A DNA stretch of 64,000 bases, from assembly GCF_014203095.1 (NCBI RefSeq), contig NZ_JACHIG010000002.1, positions 239,695 through 303,694 of the forward strand, read 5' to 3'. How positions within the stretch are numbered: the stretch's first letter is position 1; every line of letters begins with the position of its first letter. A program made the translations under genes and the position numbers. This document shows positions 10,794-20,074 of this stretch, one piece after another. The DNA comes from Prosthecobacter vanneervenii. Its GTDB lineage: Bacteria; Verrucomicrobiota; Verrucomicrobiia; Verrucomicrobiales; Verrucomicrobiaceae. The notes under the pieces were generated by a model. It searched no databases, was not told where the DNA came from, and saw only the letters and a list, made by a program, of their open reading frames with translations.

Positions 10794-10871
10794 TTCAAGC
10801 TGACCAGCTGCTCAGAACCGCCGCGCTTTCAGTAGGCTGAGAAGCCACCTCTCAAAAAAGACGACTCCATC

Positions 10872-12089
10872 ATGAACATCGTTACTCCTACAGAACCGCT
10901 GGCATTCCCTCCACCCGTTCAGGAGATGACGCGCAGCCAGCCAGCCGGAGAAGCCAGTGCCGTGAGTGCCATTTCCATCCCTGACCGTCTGCCTTCATTG
11001 GACGGCTGGCGCGCCCTCAGCATCCTCCTCGTCCTAGGAGCACACACGGTTCTTGCCAGCGGATTTCCACAGCAGCATGCCAGCTTGGTGAACAAGATTT
11101 CCGATGGCCATCTCGGAGTGCGTTTCTTCTTTGTCATCTCCGGCTTCTTGATCACATGGCTCATGCTCAGTGAGGAACGCAAGACGTCCAGGGTAAAGCT
11201 GGGCAAGTTTTACGCGCGGCGTGCACTGCGTATTCTTCCGGTTTACATGGCCTTCCTGCTCGTGGCTGGAGTCCTCCAGTACTACACCGTCTGCGATCAC
11301 GATCTGACCACCTGGATCGCAAACCTGACTTTCACGCGCGACTTCTTTCCTGGCGGCAACAAGGTGAGCAATCACTTTTGGTCCCTGGCTGTGGAGGAGC
11401 AGTTTTATCTCATCTGGCCGTTTGTCTTCGCCGCCATGGCTCCGGCAAGCCGAGCCAAAATCATGCCTTTGCTGGTGGCTGGCACCATCGTGGTGGCAGT
11501 CATCTGCAGGGTCTTTTGGTCTCACCCACTGTCCAGTTCCCCTGTATGGCACAGTGTGTTTCAGGAATGGTCATTCCTCAACAATGCAGACTCGCTGGCC
11601 ATCGGCTGCATGGCCGCCATCTGGCTCGCAGCAGACACCTACGGCCTGCGCGCCTGGCTCACGACCCGCAGGCTGCTGGTCTTTTCCACAGGTTTCTTCA
11701 TGCTGCTGGAGCCCCAGCTGGTTTACTGGCTCGCTGACCATCCTGGTCTTCCATCCGCATTGCGGCGCGCAGGATGGGCTTCTTCATTTTGCCTGGGTCG
11801 CACAGTCCAGTCGGCCGGCTTTGCCATCCTTGCCCTCCAGAGCATCCTGCTGCCAGCCTGGGGCCTCTACCGCTGCCTCAACTGGCGGCCTGTAGCCGCG
11901 CTCGGTGTGCTTTCCTACTCCATCTACATCTGGCAAAACCTCTTCTGTGCCAAGCCCTCCACCTATGGGCTCACGGATCCCTGGTGGATGAGCTTTCAAT
12001 TCTGGCTCATTCCGGCTTTTACCACGGCCCTTATTTCCTACCACTTTTTGGAGAAGCCTTTCTTCAATCTCCGGCATCGCTTCCGCTGA
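10872..12089 (+). CDS. Membrane acyltransferase, OafA/acyltransferase-3 family
   Basis: 405 residues with about ten membrane segments after a ~40-residue cytoplasmic leader. Family signatures are RLPSLDGWRALSILLVLGAHTV, with the conserved His, then GHLGVRFFFVISGFLIT and HFWSLAVEEQFYLIWP. Members move acetyl or other acyl groups from the cytoplasm onto glycans in the membrane or periplasm. Together with the hexapeptide enzyme just upstream, it predicts acylated exopolysaccharide. Confidence 0.9.
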   Translation: MNIVTPTEPLAFPPPVQEMTRSQPAGEASAVSAISIPDRLPSLDGWRALSILLVLGAHTVLASGFPQQHASLVNKISDGHLGVRFFFVISGFLITWLMLSEERKTSRVKLGKFYARRALRILPVYMAFLLVAGVLQYYTVCDHDLTTWIANLTFTRDFFPGGNKVSNHFWSLAVEEQFYLIWPFVFAAMAPASRAKIMPLLVAGTIVVAVICRVFWSHPLSSSPVWHSVFQEWSFLNNADSLAIGCMAAIWLAADTYGLRAWLTTRRLLVFSTGFFMLLEPQLVYWLADHPGLPSALRRAGWASSFCLGRTVQSAGFAILALQSILLPAWGLYRCLNWRPVAALGVLSYSIYIWQNLFCAKPSTYGLTDPWWMSFQFWLIPAFTTALISYHFLEKPFFNLRHRFR

Positions 12090-12122
12090 AAGCACAGCCC
12101 CGGACACCACCTCCCGCCCCCC

Positions 12123-13391
12123 ATGAAAATCGCCGCCACAGGTTATGTCTCCGAACAAGCAGGCAGCGTTGCCTCCGCTAATGCGCTGCTGCTGCGTGCG
12201 CTGCTGGATGCAGGGCATGAAGTGGACTTCTTTTCCAAACCCTCTTTCGTGGACCCACGCCCCTGCGTGGGGGAGCATGAGGGCTTCCGTTTCGTCTCCA
12301 CAGACAATGTGGGCCCCGACCGCTTCCGCGCACGAGTGCAGCACCTTCCCATCATCGGCTTCCTGGCCTGTCGTGTGGACAGCGGCACCTACTCGCGCCT
12401 TCTGCTGCAAAACATCAGCCGTGAGCACAAGCAGCGCCGCTATGATCTCTGCCTGTGGCTGGGAGACTACGCACCAGGACGAGTCAAAAATCTGCCAATG
12501 ATCAGCTTTGCACAGGGACCACCCGGTACGGATGCACGCTCCATCATCTCACGATTCTCAGAGATTCTCAGGCTCGCCGGGCTCAAGCGTGCTCTTCCCT
12601 GGTATGTGCTGGCACTGGTGCGCCTCTCCCCCGCAGGCCTTCCACCGCTCCGCCACTCAGACCACATCATCGTGGGCAGCAGGCAGTCTCAAAAAATGCT
12701 CCATGAGCATTATGGCGTGAGCCCAGAACGAACATCCGCGCTGCCTTACCCGATCGATCTCAACATGTTCCGTCAGCCCGCTGAAGCCACGCAGCCCGGC
12801 ACCGACCTGCGTGTGGTCTGGCTGGGCCGCATCATACCTCGCAAGCGGCTGGACCTTTTTCTCCAGGGACTGGAACTGGCCATCCGTCAGGGCCTGCGCG
12901 TCAAGGCCACCATTGTAGGTGGCATCGGCTTTGTGCCGGGCTACGAAAAAATGATCGAGTCCTTCCCCTTTCCTGACCGGCTGCGCTGGATCAAATCCCT
13001 GCCACGCACCGAAGTCCCAGCACTTCTCCATCAGCATGATGTGCTCGCACAGCCCAGCGATGAGGAAAACTTCGGCTCCTCCGTGGCCGAGGCTCAGGCC
13101 TGCGGGCTGCGCAGCATCGTGGGCCACACCAACGGAAATTCAGCCTACCTGTGCGAACGAGACATCCATCTGGAAGATGATCGGCCGGAGAGCTTTTCCA
13201 AAGCCCTGATCCAGATGGCTGCGAAGACAGATCAGGACACTTCAGCATCACGCGCCGTGGCTGAACTGCATTTTGATATCAGCCGAGTAGCCGCCAGTCT
13301 CACACAGATCCTGCGTCACGTGGTGGACCAAACATCCCCCCGTGACATGGTCACGGCAGGAACAGGCACGAACCAGCTCGCCCATCTTTAA
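12123..13391 (+). CDS. Glycosyltransferase, GT4-like
   Basis: 422 residues. The N-terminus (MKIAATGYVSEQAGSVASANALLLRALLDAGHEVDFFSKP) is a GT-B Rossmann strand with an acceptor loop. The C-terminal half has LRVVWLGRIIPRKRLDLFLQGLELA and the donor site LAQPSDEENFGSSVAEAQACGLRSIVG, an E-x7-E-type arrangement. It probably adds a sugar to the growing repeat unit at the inner face of the membrane. Codon use and spacing match its neighbours. The start follows a run of C residues. Confidence 0.87.
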   Translation: MKIAATGYVSEQAGSVASANALLLRALLDAGHEVDFFSKPSFVDPRPCVGEHEGFRFVSTDNVGPDRFRARVQHLPIIGFLACRVDSGTYSRLLLQNISREHKQRRYDLCLWLGDYAPGRVKNLPMISFAQGPPGTDARSIISRFSEILRLAGLKRALPWYVLALVRLSPAGLPPLRHSDHIIVGSRQSQKMLHEHYGVSPERTSALPYPIDLNMFRQPAEATQPGTDLRVVWLGRIIPRKRLDLFLQGLELAIRQGLRVKATIVGGIGFVPGYEKMIESFPFPDRLRWIKSLPRTEVPALLHQHDVLAQPSDEENFGSSVAEAQACGLRSIVGHTNGNSAYLCERDIHLEDDRPESFSKALIQMAAKTDQDTSASRAVAELHFDISRVAASLTQILRHVVDQTSPRDMVTAGTGTNQLAHL

Positions 13392-13448
13392 GTCTCCTTT
13401 GGATTGCTTGAATCAGGAGGACACTGCCGCAGCAACCGTCTAAAAGTC

Positions 13449-14660
13449 ATGAATATTGCCCTCGTCAGTTCAGCCTACCCTCCAGATCTTGATGGCATTG
13501 GTGATCACACCTATTGGCTGGCTCATAGCCTTGCAACCCGTTCCAATGTGGAAGTTTTCACTCGGCGCGTCGGACAATTTGAGTCCGACGACAAAGTCAA
13601 GATAACACCGTTTTTCAATCCCGCCGAGCCTTCTTCGTTTGAGCAGCTGCATGATGCCATTGGAAGCTGGCTGTCTCCTGCCGCTGCAGCGCAGTGGCTG
13701 CTGCTCCAGTACAACCCCTTTGGCTTTGGCAAGCGCGGCTGGTGCCCATGGGTGCCGCAAACGCTGCGCAGAATACGCAGCCAGCACCCGCACCTTCGGG
13801 TGGCCACGATGTTTCATGAGACGATGGTCCCGGCCTGGCCGTGGAAATTCGCGGTGATGCACCTCTGGCAGTCGCGCCTTTTCCGCCAGGTGTGCCGCCT
13901 CTCGGACCTGGCCTTTGTCTCCACCACACGCTGGCAGCCACAGGTCTCGCGCGCTCATCCGCGACTCCCCTGCCATCATCTTCCTGTCGGCTCCAATATT
14001 CCGCTGGATGAGACGCCGCACGCCGTGGCACGCCAGAAGCTGGACCTGCCGGAGAAATCACTCGTGCTTGGCATCTTCGGCTCAGCGCATATCAGCCGGC
14101 AGCTCGACTGGATCGCGGCCGCAGCTCAAGAGGTCGGCAAGACGGGTCGGCAGGTCATCGTGGCACATGTGGGTCCGGACGCCGCGAAAATCGTCCAGGC
14201 GATGCCCAACCTCCAGGTGCGCAGCTTTGGTGAGCTGCCTGCAAACCAAGTAGGCATGCACCTCCGTGCCATGGATGTGCTTCTCGCTCCATTCTCCGAT
14301 GGCGTTTCGACCCGGCGAGGCTCGGTCATGGCTGGACTGCAGCACGGCGTCCCAGTGATAACCACCGCCAAACCCTGGAGTGATCGCATCCTGATCAATG
14401 CCGATCATGAAGGCCTTCTGGCACTGGCCTGCGAGGACGGGGCCAGCTTCGCGGCGATGACCGCCAAACTTCTGCCCGGCCTGGTGAGTGCCAAAGACAT
14501 CAGCCGGCGTGCCTCCCAATTCTATCACGGCCAGTTCGCGTGGGACACCATCGCTGAAAAGCTCACTGGTCATCTCACCGCCTGCTGCCACCCCAATGTT
14601 AAATCCAACGATGAAAACGCTCATAGTGATGCCTTCGGCCTCGTGCCATGGCGGCGCTGA
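13449..14660 (+). CDS. Glycosyltransferase, GT-B fold
   Basis: 403 residues from ATG 13449 (MNIALVSSAYPPDLDGIGDHTYWLAHSLA). An upstream TTG at 13404 is open but would add a tail with no family likeness. The GIGDHTY loop is the acceptor-side glycine motif. The C-terminal half is more divergent: LGIFGSAHISRQLDWIAAAA, then LLAPFSDGVSTRRGSVMAGLQHGVPVITT, where the second glutamate of the GT4 motif is not obvious. The last 50 bp overlap the start of the next gene, suggesting translational coupling. Confidence 0.78.
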   Translation: MNIALVSSAYPPDLDGIGDHTYWLAHSLATRSNVEVFTRRVGQFESDDKVKITPFFNPAEPSSFEQLHDAIGSWLSPAAAAQWLLLQYNPFGFGKRGWCPWVPQTLRRIRSQHPHLRVATMFHETMVPAWPWKFAVMHLWQSRLFRQVCRLSDLAFVSTTRWQPQVSRAHPRLPCHHLPVGSNIPLDETPHAVARQKLDLPEKSLVLGIFGSAHISRQLDWIAAAAQEVGKTGRQVIVAHVGPDAAKIVQAMPNLQVRSFGELPANQVGMHLRAMDVLLAPFSDGVSTRRGSVMAGLQHGVPVITTAKPWSDRILINADHEGLLALACEDGASFAAMTAKLLPGLVSAKDISRRASQFYHGQFAWDTIAEKLTGHLTACCHPNVKSNDENAHSDAFGLVPWRR

Positions 14661-15729
14661 GGCCGCCCTCCTGCACCTTATTCAGCAACGCACTGCTGCA
14701 GGACTGGAACTGAAACTGGTGTTTCTCGAATCTGGCGAAATGGTCGCGCTTGCCCGCGATTTTGGCCTCGAGGCGGAGGTGATACACGCAGGACGGCTGC
14801 GCTCAGTGCGCGCGGTCTTCAGCACCGTGCGTGCGATCCGCGAAGTCATCCAGGCCTGGAAACCCAGCATCGTGCTCGGCTGGATGACGAAAGCGCACAT
14901 CTACAGCGGTCTGGCCGCCCGTGGCACCGCTGCAGCCCCGATGTATTTTCAGATGGGCCTGCCAGATGGTGGCGTGGTGGACTGCCTGGCACGTCTGGTC
15001 CCCGCAGCAGGTGCGCTTGGCTGCTCAGAATTTGTTGCCAGAGAGCAAGGGGCCAAGGTGCGCCACCCGGTCAAAGGAGTTGCCCTTGCTGCGGATGTTT
15101 CACATGCCAGCGCATCCGCATCTCCGGCGGAGCTTAAAAAGAAGCTTGGCTTTGCGCCTGACAAGCCTCTGGTCGGCATTGTTGGCCGCCTTCAGCATTG
15201 GAAGGGCATGCATGTGTACCTGCGCGCCATGGCGCAGGTGGTCAAAACCATGCCAGCGGTGCAGGGTGTCATTGTCGGTGGCGTCCACGATCAGGAGCCA
15301 GGCTATCTTGAGTCTCTGGAAAAACTCCGTGCTGAGCTTGGCCTGACCAAGGTGGTGAGCATGGTGGGCAGGCAGACCAACGTGCCGGAGTGGATGAGCG
15401 CCATGGATGTGGTGGTGCATGCATCGCAACGTGAACCCTTCGGCATCGTGGTGGTGGAAGCCATGGCCCTGGGAAAAGCCGTCATCGCCACCAGCCCGGG
15501 TGGCCCGGAAGAAATCATCACGGATGGCGAAGATGGCCTGCTGGTGCCTTGGAATGAGCCTGACGCCCTCGCCTCCGCCATCCTCCGCATGCTGCAGGAT
15601 CCTGCAGCCGCAGCACAGATGGCGTCCAGAGCACGCCTGCGCTCTGAGGACTTCAGCACCGCATCTTACGCCCTCCGCACGGCATCGGCCCTCCGGTCCC
15701 TTCTGCCAGCAGTGCCTGCGGCTGCATAG
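14611..15729 (+). CDS. Glycosyltransferase, GT4 family
   Basis: 372 residues from ATG 14611 (MKTLIVMPSASCHGGAEAALLHLIQQ). The open frame extends further 5' inside the previous gene but without family likeness. SCHGGAEAALLHL is the classic GGAE acceptor loop. VGIVGRLQHWKGMHVYLRAMAQV is the linker into the donor domain, and HASQREPFGIVVVEAMALGKAVIATSPGGPEEII is a textbook E-x7-E donor site. It overlaps the previous gene by 50 bp and sits 24 bp before the second Wzy-like gene. Confidence 0.9.
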   Translation: MKTLIVMPSASCHGGAEAALLHLIQQRTAAGLELKLVFLESGEMVALARDFGLEAEVIHAGRLRSVRAVFSTVRAIREVIQAWKPSIVLGWMTKAHIYSGLAARGTAAAPMYFQMGLPDGGVVDCLARLVPAAGALGCSEFVAREQGAKVRHPVKGVALAADVSHASASASPAELKKKLGFAPDKPLVGIVGRLQHWKGMHVYLRAMAQVVKTMPAVQGVIVGGVHDQEPGYLESLEKLRAELGLTKVVSMVGRQTNVPEWMSAMDVVVHASQREPFGIVVVEAMALGKAVIATSPGGPEEIITDGEDGLLVPWNEPDALASAILRMLQDPAAAAQMASRARLRSEDFSTASYALRTASALRSLLPAVPAAA

Positions 15730-15753
15730 AGAGCATGGCGGCGGAAACGCTGC

Positions 15754-17163
15754 ATGCCTCTTTTCATCATCACCAAACCATCCCCGCCCGAATCGGGAAC
15801 CTGTATGGAGTGGCTCATCTCTCTCGTCATCGTCGCACCTGCCATCTACATGGCACTGGTTCGATCCACCTACCTTCTGGATTACGTCTTTTTCGTTGTC
15901 GCTCTCAATCGGGGAATCCGGCGGCTGGTGGATTTTTACATCAATGGCGCTTTCAACCCTCTCTCTCCCATCAGCCTGACACCGCTGGTGGTAAGCGCCG
16001 CCTTGCTCGTCCCCGCATTCTCACACTTCAACACGCTGACAACCCGCACGCGCAACCTTGCAATGCTCATTATCGTGGCGCTGGCCCATGGTCTCGCCAT
16101 CGGCGTTCTTAACCAGGGGCTTGGCGCCTTCTATGCCCTGGGAGAGTGGCTCGCTGGAGTGGGCGCATTTCTGTATGCGGCAACCGCACCTGTGACCCCT
16201 CGGATTTCAGACCGCTGGATGCGCTCTTCCGGCTACGCGGCGCTCGTTGTGGCACTCTATGGTTGGTACCAGTATTACACCATACCTGAGTGGGATGCCT
16301 TTTGGGTCACCGCCGTGAAATTTGTCGGTTATCTCGGCCAGCTCAAGCCCACGGAGATGACCGTCTTTTCCACTCTGCATGAGCGCGGCCCCTGTGCCAG
16401 CTTTCTGGCCTGGGCGGCCATCCCCATGATTCTAAATCCCCGATGGCGAATTCTGGGCGGCTGGCTCACGGTCATCCTGCTTCTCTCCGTGGTGGTTCTG
16501 ACGCTCACACGCACCATGTTTCTCATCATCGCGCTGGTTACGATTCTCCAGCCCGCACTCTCCAAAGGCAAGGGCATTGGCCGGGTGCTTCTTCTCTCAG
16601 CAGTACTCGGCATCGGCGGCAGCGTGGGCCTGCAATACATGCCGGGCTCAGAACGCATCACCAAGCGTTACGATTCCATCAAAGACATCCAAAGTGACGG
16701 CTCTTACCAGGGGCGTCTGGCGATTTTGACTGACGGCATTCCATGGATCATCCAGCATCCACTCGGCCTCGGCCTCGGCAGTTCTGGCATCGGAGGTTCC
16801 CGCATGAACAATGGGGCCAAGGAAGGCTGGTGTGATAGCGGATACATCGAGATCTTCAGCCAGTTCGGATGGATCGGCGGGCTGGCGTTCTTTGCTGCGA
16901 TGCTGCAAATCTGGACCGAGCTTTCAAGCCGCATCAAGCACGGCGGAAAAGATGCCTTCCTCTTCACCGGCAGAGCTGTGCTGCTGGGATGCATGGTGTT
17001 CCTCTACGTGGGAAACATCTTCAGCGGCTTCTCCCTTTTCTGGGTGTTTCTGGGCATCTCGCTCAACCGCATGACCAAGCCCGTGCAGAAGTCATTGCCC
17101 GAGTACCACCCGCCGCTGGCACATCCCATGCCCTGGGATGTGCCGCATCCGGCAGCCGGATGA
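15754..17163 (+). CDS. O-antigen polymerase/ligase-like membrane protein (Wzy_C family), second copy
   Basis: 469 residues with about ten hydrophobic segments. The periplasmic loop around residues 310-365 reads SDGSYQGRLAILTDGIPWIIQHPLGLGLGSSG then DSGYIEIFSQFGWIGGLAFF, the Wzy_C signature. A start at the internal ATG 15805 (MEWLISLVIVAPAIY) is also reasonable, because the first ~17 residues are not hydrophobic. It probably polymerises repeat units delivered by the flippase. It shares family but little visible sequence with the divergent copy at 514-2049; one may polymerise and the other ligate. Confidence 0.82.
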   Translation: MPLFIITKPSPPESGTCMEWLISLVIVAPAIYMALVRSTYLLDYVFFVVALNRGIRRLVDFYINGAFNPLSPISLTPLVVSAALLVPAFSHFNTLTTRTRNLAMLIIVALAHGLAIGVLNQGLGAFYALGEWLAGVGAFLYAATAPVTPRISDRWMRSSGYAALVVALYGWYQYYTIPEWDAFWVTAVKFVGYLGQLKPTEMTVFSTLHERGPCASFLAWAAIPMILNPRWRILGGWLTVILLLSVVVLTLTRTMFLIIALVTILQPALSKGKGIGRVLLLSAVLGIGGSVGLQYMPGSERITKRYDSIKDIQSDGSYQGRLAILTDGIPWIIQHPLGLGLGSSGIGGSRMNNGAKEGWCDSGYIEIFSQFGWIGGLAFFAAMLQIWTELSSRIKHGGKDAFLFTGRAVLLGCMVFLYVGNIFSGFSLFWVFLGISLNRMTKPVQKSLPEYHPPLAHPMPWDVPHPAAG

Positions 17164-17192
17164 ATTTGCTGAAAACTCAAACCCCACCCCTC

Positions 17193-18344
17193 ATGAAAAT
17201 CGCCTACGCCATGATCAACTGCAACCGCCGGGACGGCAGCGCACGCGCGGTGAACGAAGTCGCCGAAAGGCTCGCAAAAAAGCATGACGTCCACCTTTAC
17301 GCCCGTAAGGCGGAGGACCTGGACCTCACGCAAATCTCCTGGCACCGTGTGCCGGGTGTGAATTGGGCGGAGGTCATCGACTTCGGCAGCTACTATCTGG
17401 AGGTAAACCGCCGCGTGCGCCCGGGCCAGTATGACATCGTGCACAGCATCGGCTGCAATACCCAGCGCGGCAATGTCATCACCATCCAGAACATCCAGCC
17501 CGCCAAGAAGCAGATCCTCGATCGCCTTGGCCGCGCAGAGAATGTCTCACCCGCTCGTCGTCTCACGCGCTGGATGTACCTCAATGCCACCTGCGCTGCT
17601 GAAAAGCGCCTCTATCAGCACCAGCCTGGCCGCAAGGCTCCCCTCTTCCTGCCCGTCTCCCGAGGCGTGGCCTCGGAGCTGCAAAAGCACTATGACATCG
17701 GCCCCGCCAAAGTGCGCATCGTCCCCAATGCGGCAGACACCGTGCGCTTCAAACCGCTGAGCGAGGAAGCCCGCAAAGCATGGCGCATTCGGAACAACGT
17801 CCCACAAGACCGGCTCGTGGCCATCTTCGCTGGTGGTGAATGGGCGCGCAAAGGCCTCGACTTTGCCATTCAGGCCATGGGACATCTCAAAGATGTGCCG
17901 CTGACGCTTTATGTGGCTGGCGATGATCCCGACCGCGCACGCTTCTCCCAGATGGCACGCGACACCGGCGCTGCAGACAACATCATCTTTGGCGGCTTCC
18001 GCAAGGACATGCCGGAAGCGCTAGGCGCATCAGACCTCTTCCTGTTCCCCAGCTGGTATGAAGCCTTCAGCCTTGCCACCATCGAGGCCGCCGCCAGCGG
18101 GCTCCCGGTCGTGGCCACCAAGATCAATGGCACAGAAGACTTCATTACTCCCGGGGAAAACGGCGACTTCGTCGAGCATGACGGGGCCCACGTGGCCTCA
18201 ATCCTCCGTCGTCTCTGCTCGCAGCCTCAGAATCTCAGGCAGATGGGGGCAAATGCCCGCCTGCGAGTGGAGCAGAACTACACTTGGGACCGCATCGCCC
18301 AGATGACGGAGGATGCCTACCAGGAAAGTCTGGCCACCAGGTAA
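17193..18344 (+). CDS. Glycosyltransferase, GT4 family
   Basis: 383 residues from ATG 17193 (MKIAYAMINCNRRDGSARAVNEVAERLAKKHDVHLYARK). ATG 17160 overlaps the previous stop and would add 11 residues. VRIVPNAADTVRFKPL is the usual linker into the donor half, AIFAGGEWARKGLDFAIQAM follows, and FLFPSWYEAFSLATIEAAASGLPVVATKINGTEDFI is the E-x7-E donor site. It is a retaining transferase in the cytoplasm or at the inner membrane. The 91-bp gap after it contains no recognisable signal. Confidence 0.9.
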   Translation: MKIAYAMINCNRRDGSARAVNEVAERLAKKHDVHLYARKAEDLDLTQISWHRVPGVNWAEVIDFGSYYLEVNRRVRPGQYDIVHSIGCNTQRGNVITIQNIQPAKKQILDRLGRAENVSPARRLTRWMYLNATCAAEKRLYQHQPGRKAPLFLPVSRGVASELQKHYDIGPAKVRIVPNAADTVRFKPLSEEARKAWRIRNNVPQDRLVAIFAGGEWARKGLDFAIQAMGHLKDVPLTLYVAGDDPDRARFSQMARDTGAADNIIFGGFRKDMPEALGASDLFLFPSWYEAFSLATIEAAASGLPVVATKINGTEDFITPGENGDFVEHDGAHVASILRRLCSQPQNLRQMGANARLRVEQNYTWDRIAQMTEDAYQESLATR

Positions 18345-18435
18345 GCACTGGAAACAAAGATTTATTTTCGCAATGCCGCGCAAAGCCAGCACCAAAGCTG
18401 CTCTACAGCAGCGCAAGACTTCATTTTAAACCACC

Positions 18436-19635
18436 ATGCACCTCCTCATCGTCAGCCATTCCTGCGCCACGGCGCTCAATCAGGAGATCTACGCGCGCAT
18501 CCAGCGCGAGACTGGGTGGAAGATCACGCTCGTCATTCCTGATGCGTGGAAGGACGAGTTTGGCAATGCCCTGCGTCAGGAGTCTCCTGCCGAGCTGAAA
18601 GGTTCCGTCATCCGCTGTGCCGTGTGGAAAAACGGCAGCATCATCTTCCACGCCTACCGCATGCGCTGGCGGCGCTTTCTGCGCGAGCTCAAGCCGGACG
18701 TGATCTACATGAACCATGAGCCCTACGCTCTGGCCACAGCCCAGGTCTGCCATGCCAACAACCACTCCATCCGGGTGCCCTTCGGCTTCTACTCCTGCCA
18801 GAACATCAACAAAAAGTATCCTGTCCCCTTCTCGTGGATGGAGTCCATGGTTTACCGCTCCTCCAGCTTTGCTCTGCCCATCACCGACCGTGTGGCGGAC
18901 GTGCTCAAGGCGAAGGGTTATCAGGGCAGGCAGACAGTCTGCGCGCTGCCGCTGGATCCCGAGCTCTACCACCCTCGGCTGCGCTCCACGCCGCCTGAAC
19001 GCTTTCCAAAATCTGACTCTCCCGTGATCGGCTACGTGGGCCGCCTCATCGAGCCCAAAGGCCTGCGAACACTCGCCGCCGCACTGGGCAAAGTGCGCGA
19101 TCTCGACTGGCGCATGGTGCTCGTCGGCACCGGCGAGTTTCAGGCGGAGTTTGAGCAACTGCTCACCGCACAGGGTGTGCGCGACCGCATCTTCTTCGCA
19201 GGCTACGTGCCTCATCACGAGACGCCGCGCTGGCTGGCCTCCATGGACATGCTCGTGCTGCCTTCCGAGACGCAGGCCAACTGGGAAGAGCAGTTTGGCC
19301 GTGTGATCCCCGAGGCCATGGCCTGCGGCACGGCGGTCATCGGCTCAGACTCCGGGGAGATCCCCTACCTCATCCGCCAGAGCGAAGGTGGGCTGATCTT
19401 TACGCAGCGCGACTCCGAGCATCTCGGCACCATGCTGCGCCAGCTCGTCAGCGGGCCCAAGCTCCGCCGCCAGCTGGCCGAAAACGGCCGCCACTGGGTG
19501 GAGCGGGACATCTCCATCCCCGCCGTGGCTCAGAAAATGATCGAGGCCTTCAGCGCTGCTGCCAAAAATCAGCAGGCCGACCGCGCACAAAACCCACAGT
19601 CCCTTTCCTCCAGCCATGCGCTTGCACAGTCCTGA
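18436..19635 (+). CDS. Glycosyltransferase, GT4 family
   Basis: 399 residues. The N-terminus MHLLIVSHSCATALNQEIYARIQRETGWKITLVIP lacks the usual GGxE loop but keeps the Rossmann start. IGYVGRLIEPKGLRTLAAALGKV opens the donor domain, and VLPSETQANWEEQFGRVIPEAMACGTAVIGSDSGEIPYLI is the donor site, with the two glutamates set inside EEQFGRVIPE. The last 20 bp overlap the next gene, which suggests a tightly packed operon. Confidence 0.88.
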   Translation: MHLLIVSHSCATALNQEIYARIQRETGWKITLVIPDAWKDEFGNALRQESPAELKGSVIRCAVWKNGSIIFHAYRMRWRRFLRELKPDVIYMNHEPYALATAQVCHANNHSIRVPFGFYSCQNINKKYPVPFSWMESMVYRSSSFALPITDRVADVLKAKGYQGRQTVCALPLDPELYHPRLRSTPPERFPKSDSPVIGYVGRLIEPKGLRTLAAALGKVRDLDWRMVLVGTGEFQAEFEQLLTAQGVRDRIFFAGYVPHHETPRWLASMDMLVLPSETQANWEEQFGRVIPEAMACGTAVIGSDSGEIPYLIRQSEGGLIFTQRDSEHLGTMLRQLVSGPKLRRQLAENGRHWVERDISIPAVAQKMIEAFSAAAKNQQADRAQNPQSLSSSHALAQS

Positions 19636-20074
19636 ACTGCTCTGGCAATGGAGCCGCGACCTCCAGCACCGTGGCTGGCGGCTGCCCGCACGCGTCGTGA
19701 AGACGTTGAACTTCTTCCTGCACAAATGCCTGCTGCCCGCCGAGGCCGAGGTGGGAGAGGGTCTGATCCTGGAGCACTACGCGCTCGGTATCGTCATGCA
19801 CCCGCAGGTGCGCATCGGTAAAGGCTGCCGTATTTATCACCATGTCACGCTCGCTGCGGAAACCTGGATCGGCTCGCCGCATTTCATCACGCTGGAGGAC
19901 GACGTCACCATCGGCGCGCACAGCATCGTGGTGGCGCGTCCCAATACTCCGCTGACCATCGGAAAGAAATCCGTTCTCGGTGCAGGCTCCGTACTCACCA
20001 AAAGCATTCCCCCCTTTGAAATCTGGGCCGGCAATCCGGCACGCAAAATCGGCGACGTGGAGCAAAGCTCATGA
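19616..20074 (+). CDS. Serine acetyltransferase-like hexapeptide acyltransferase
   Basis: 152 residues, shorter than CysE (about 270) and lacking its N-terminal helical domain. The hexapeptide helix runs from VGEGLILEHYALGIVMHPQVRIGKGCRIYHHVTLA to IGKKSVLGAGSVLTKSIPPFEIWAGNPARKIG, with His in YHHVT as the likely catalytic residue. In polysaccharide loci, short CysE-like proteins acetylate sugars (EpsH/WcaB-like) rather than making O-acetylserine. It overlaps both neighbours: 20 bp with the previous gene and ATGA with the next. Confidence 0.83.
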   Translation: MRLHSPELLWQWSRDLQHRGWRLPARVVKTLNFFLHKCLLPAEAEVGEGLILEHYALGIVMHPQVRIGKGCRIYHHVTLAAETWIGSPHFITLEDDVTIGAHSIVVARPNTPLTIGKKSVLGAGSVLTKSIPPFEIWAGNPARKIGDVEQSS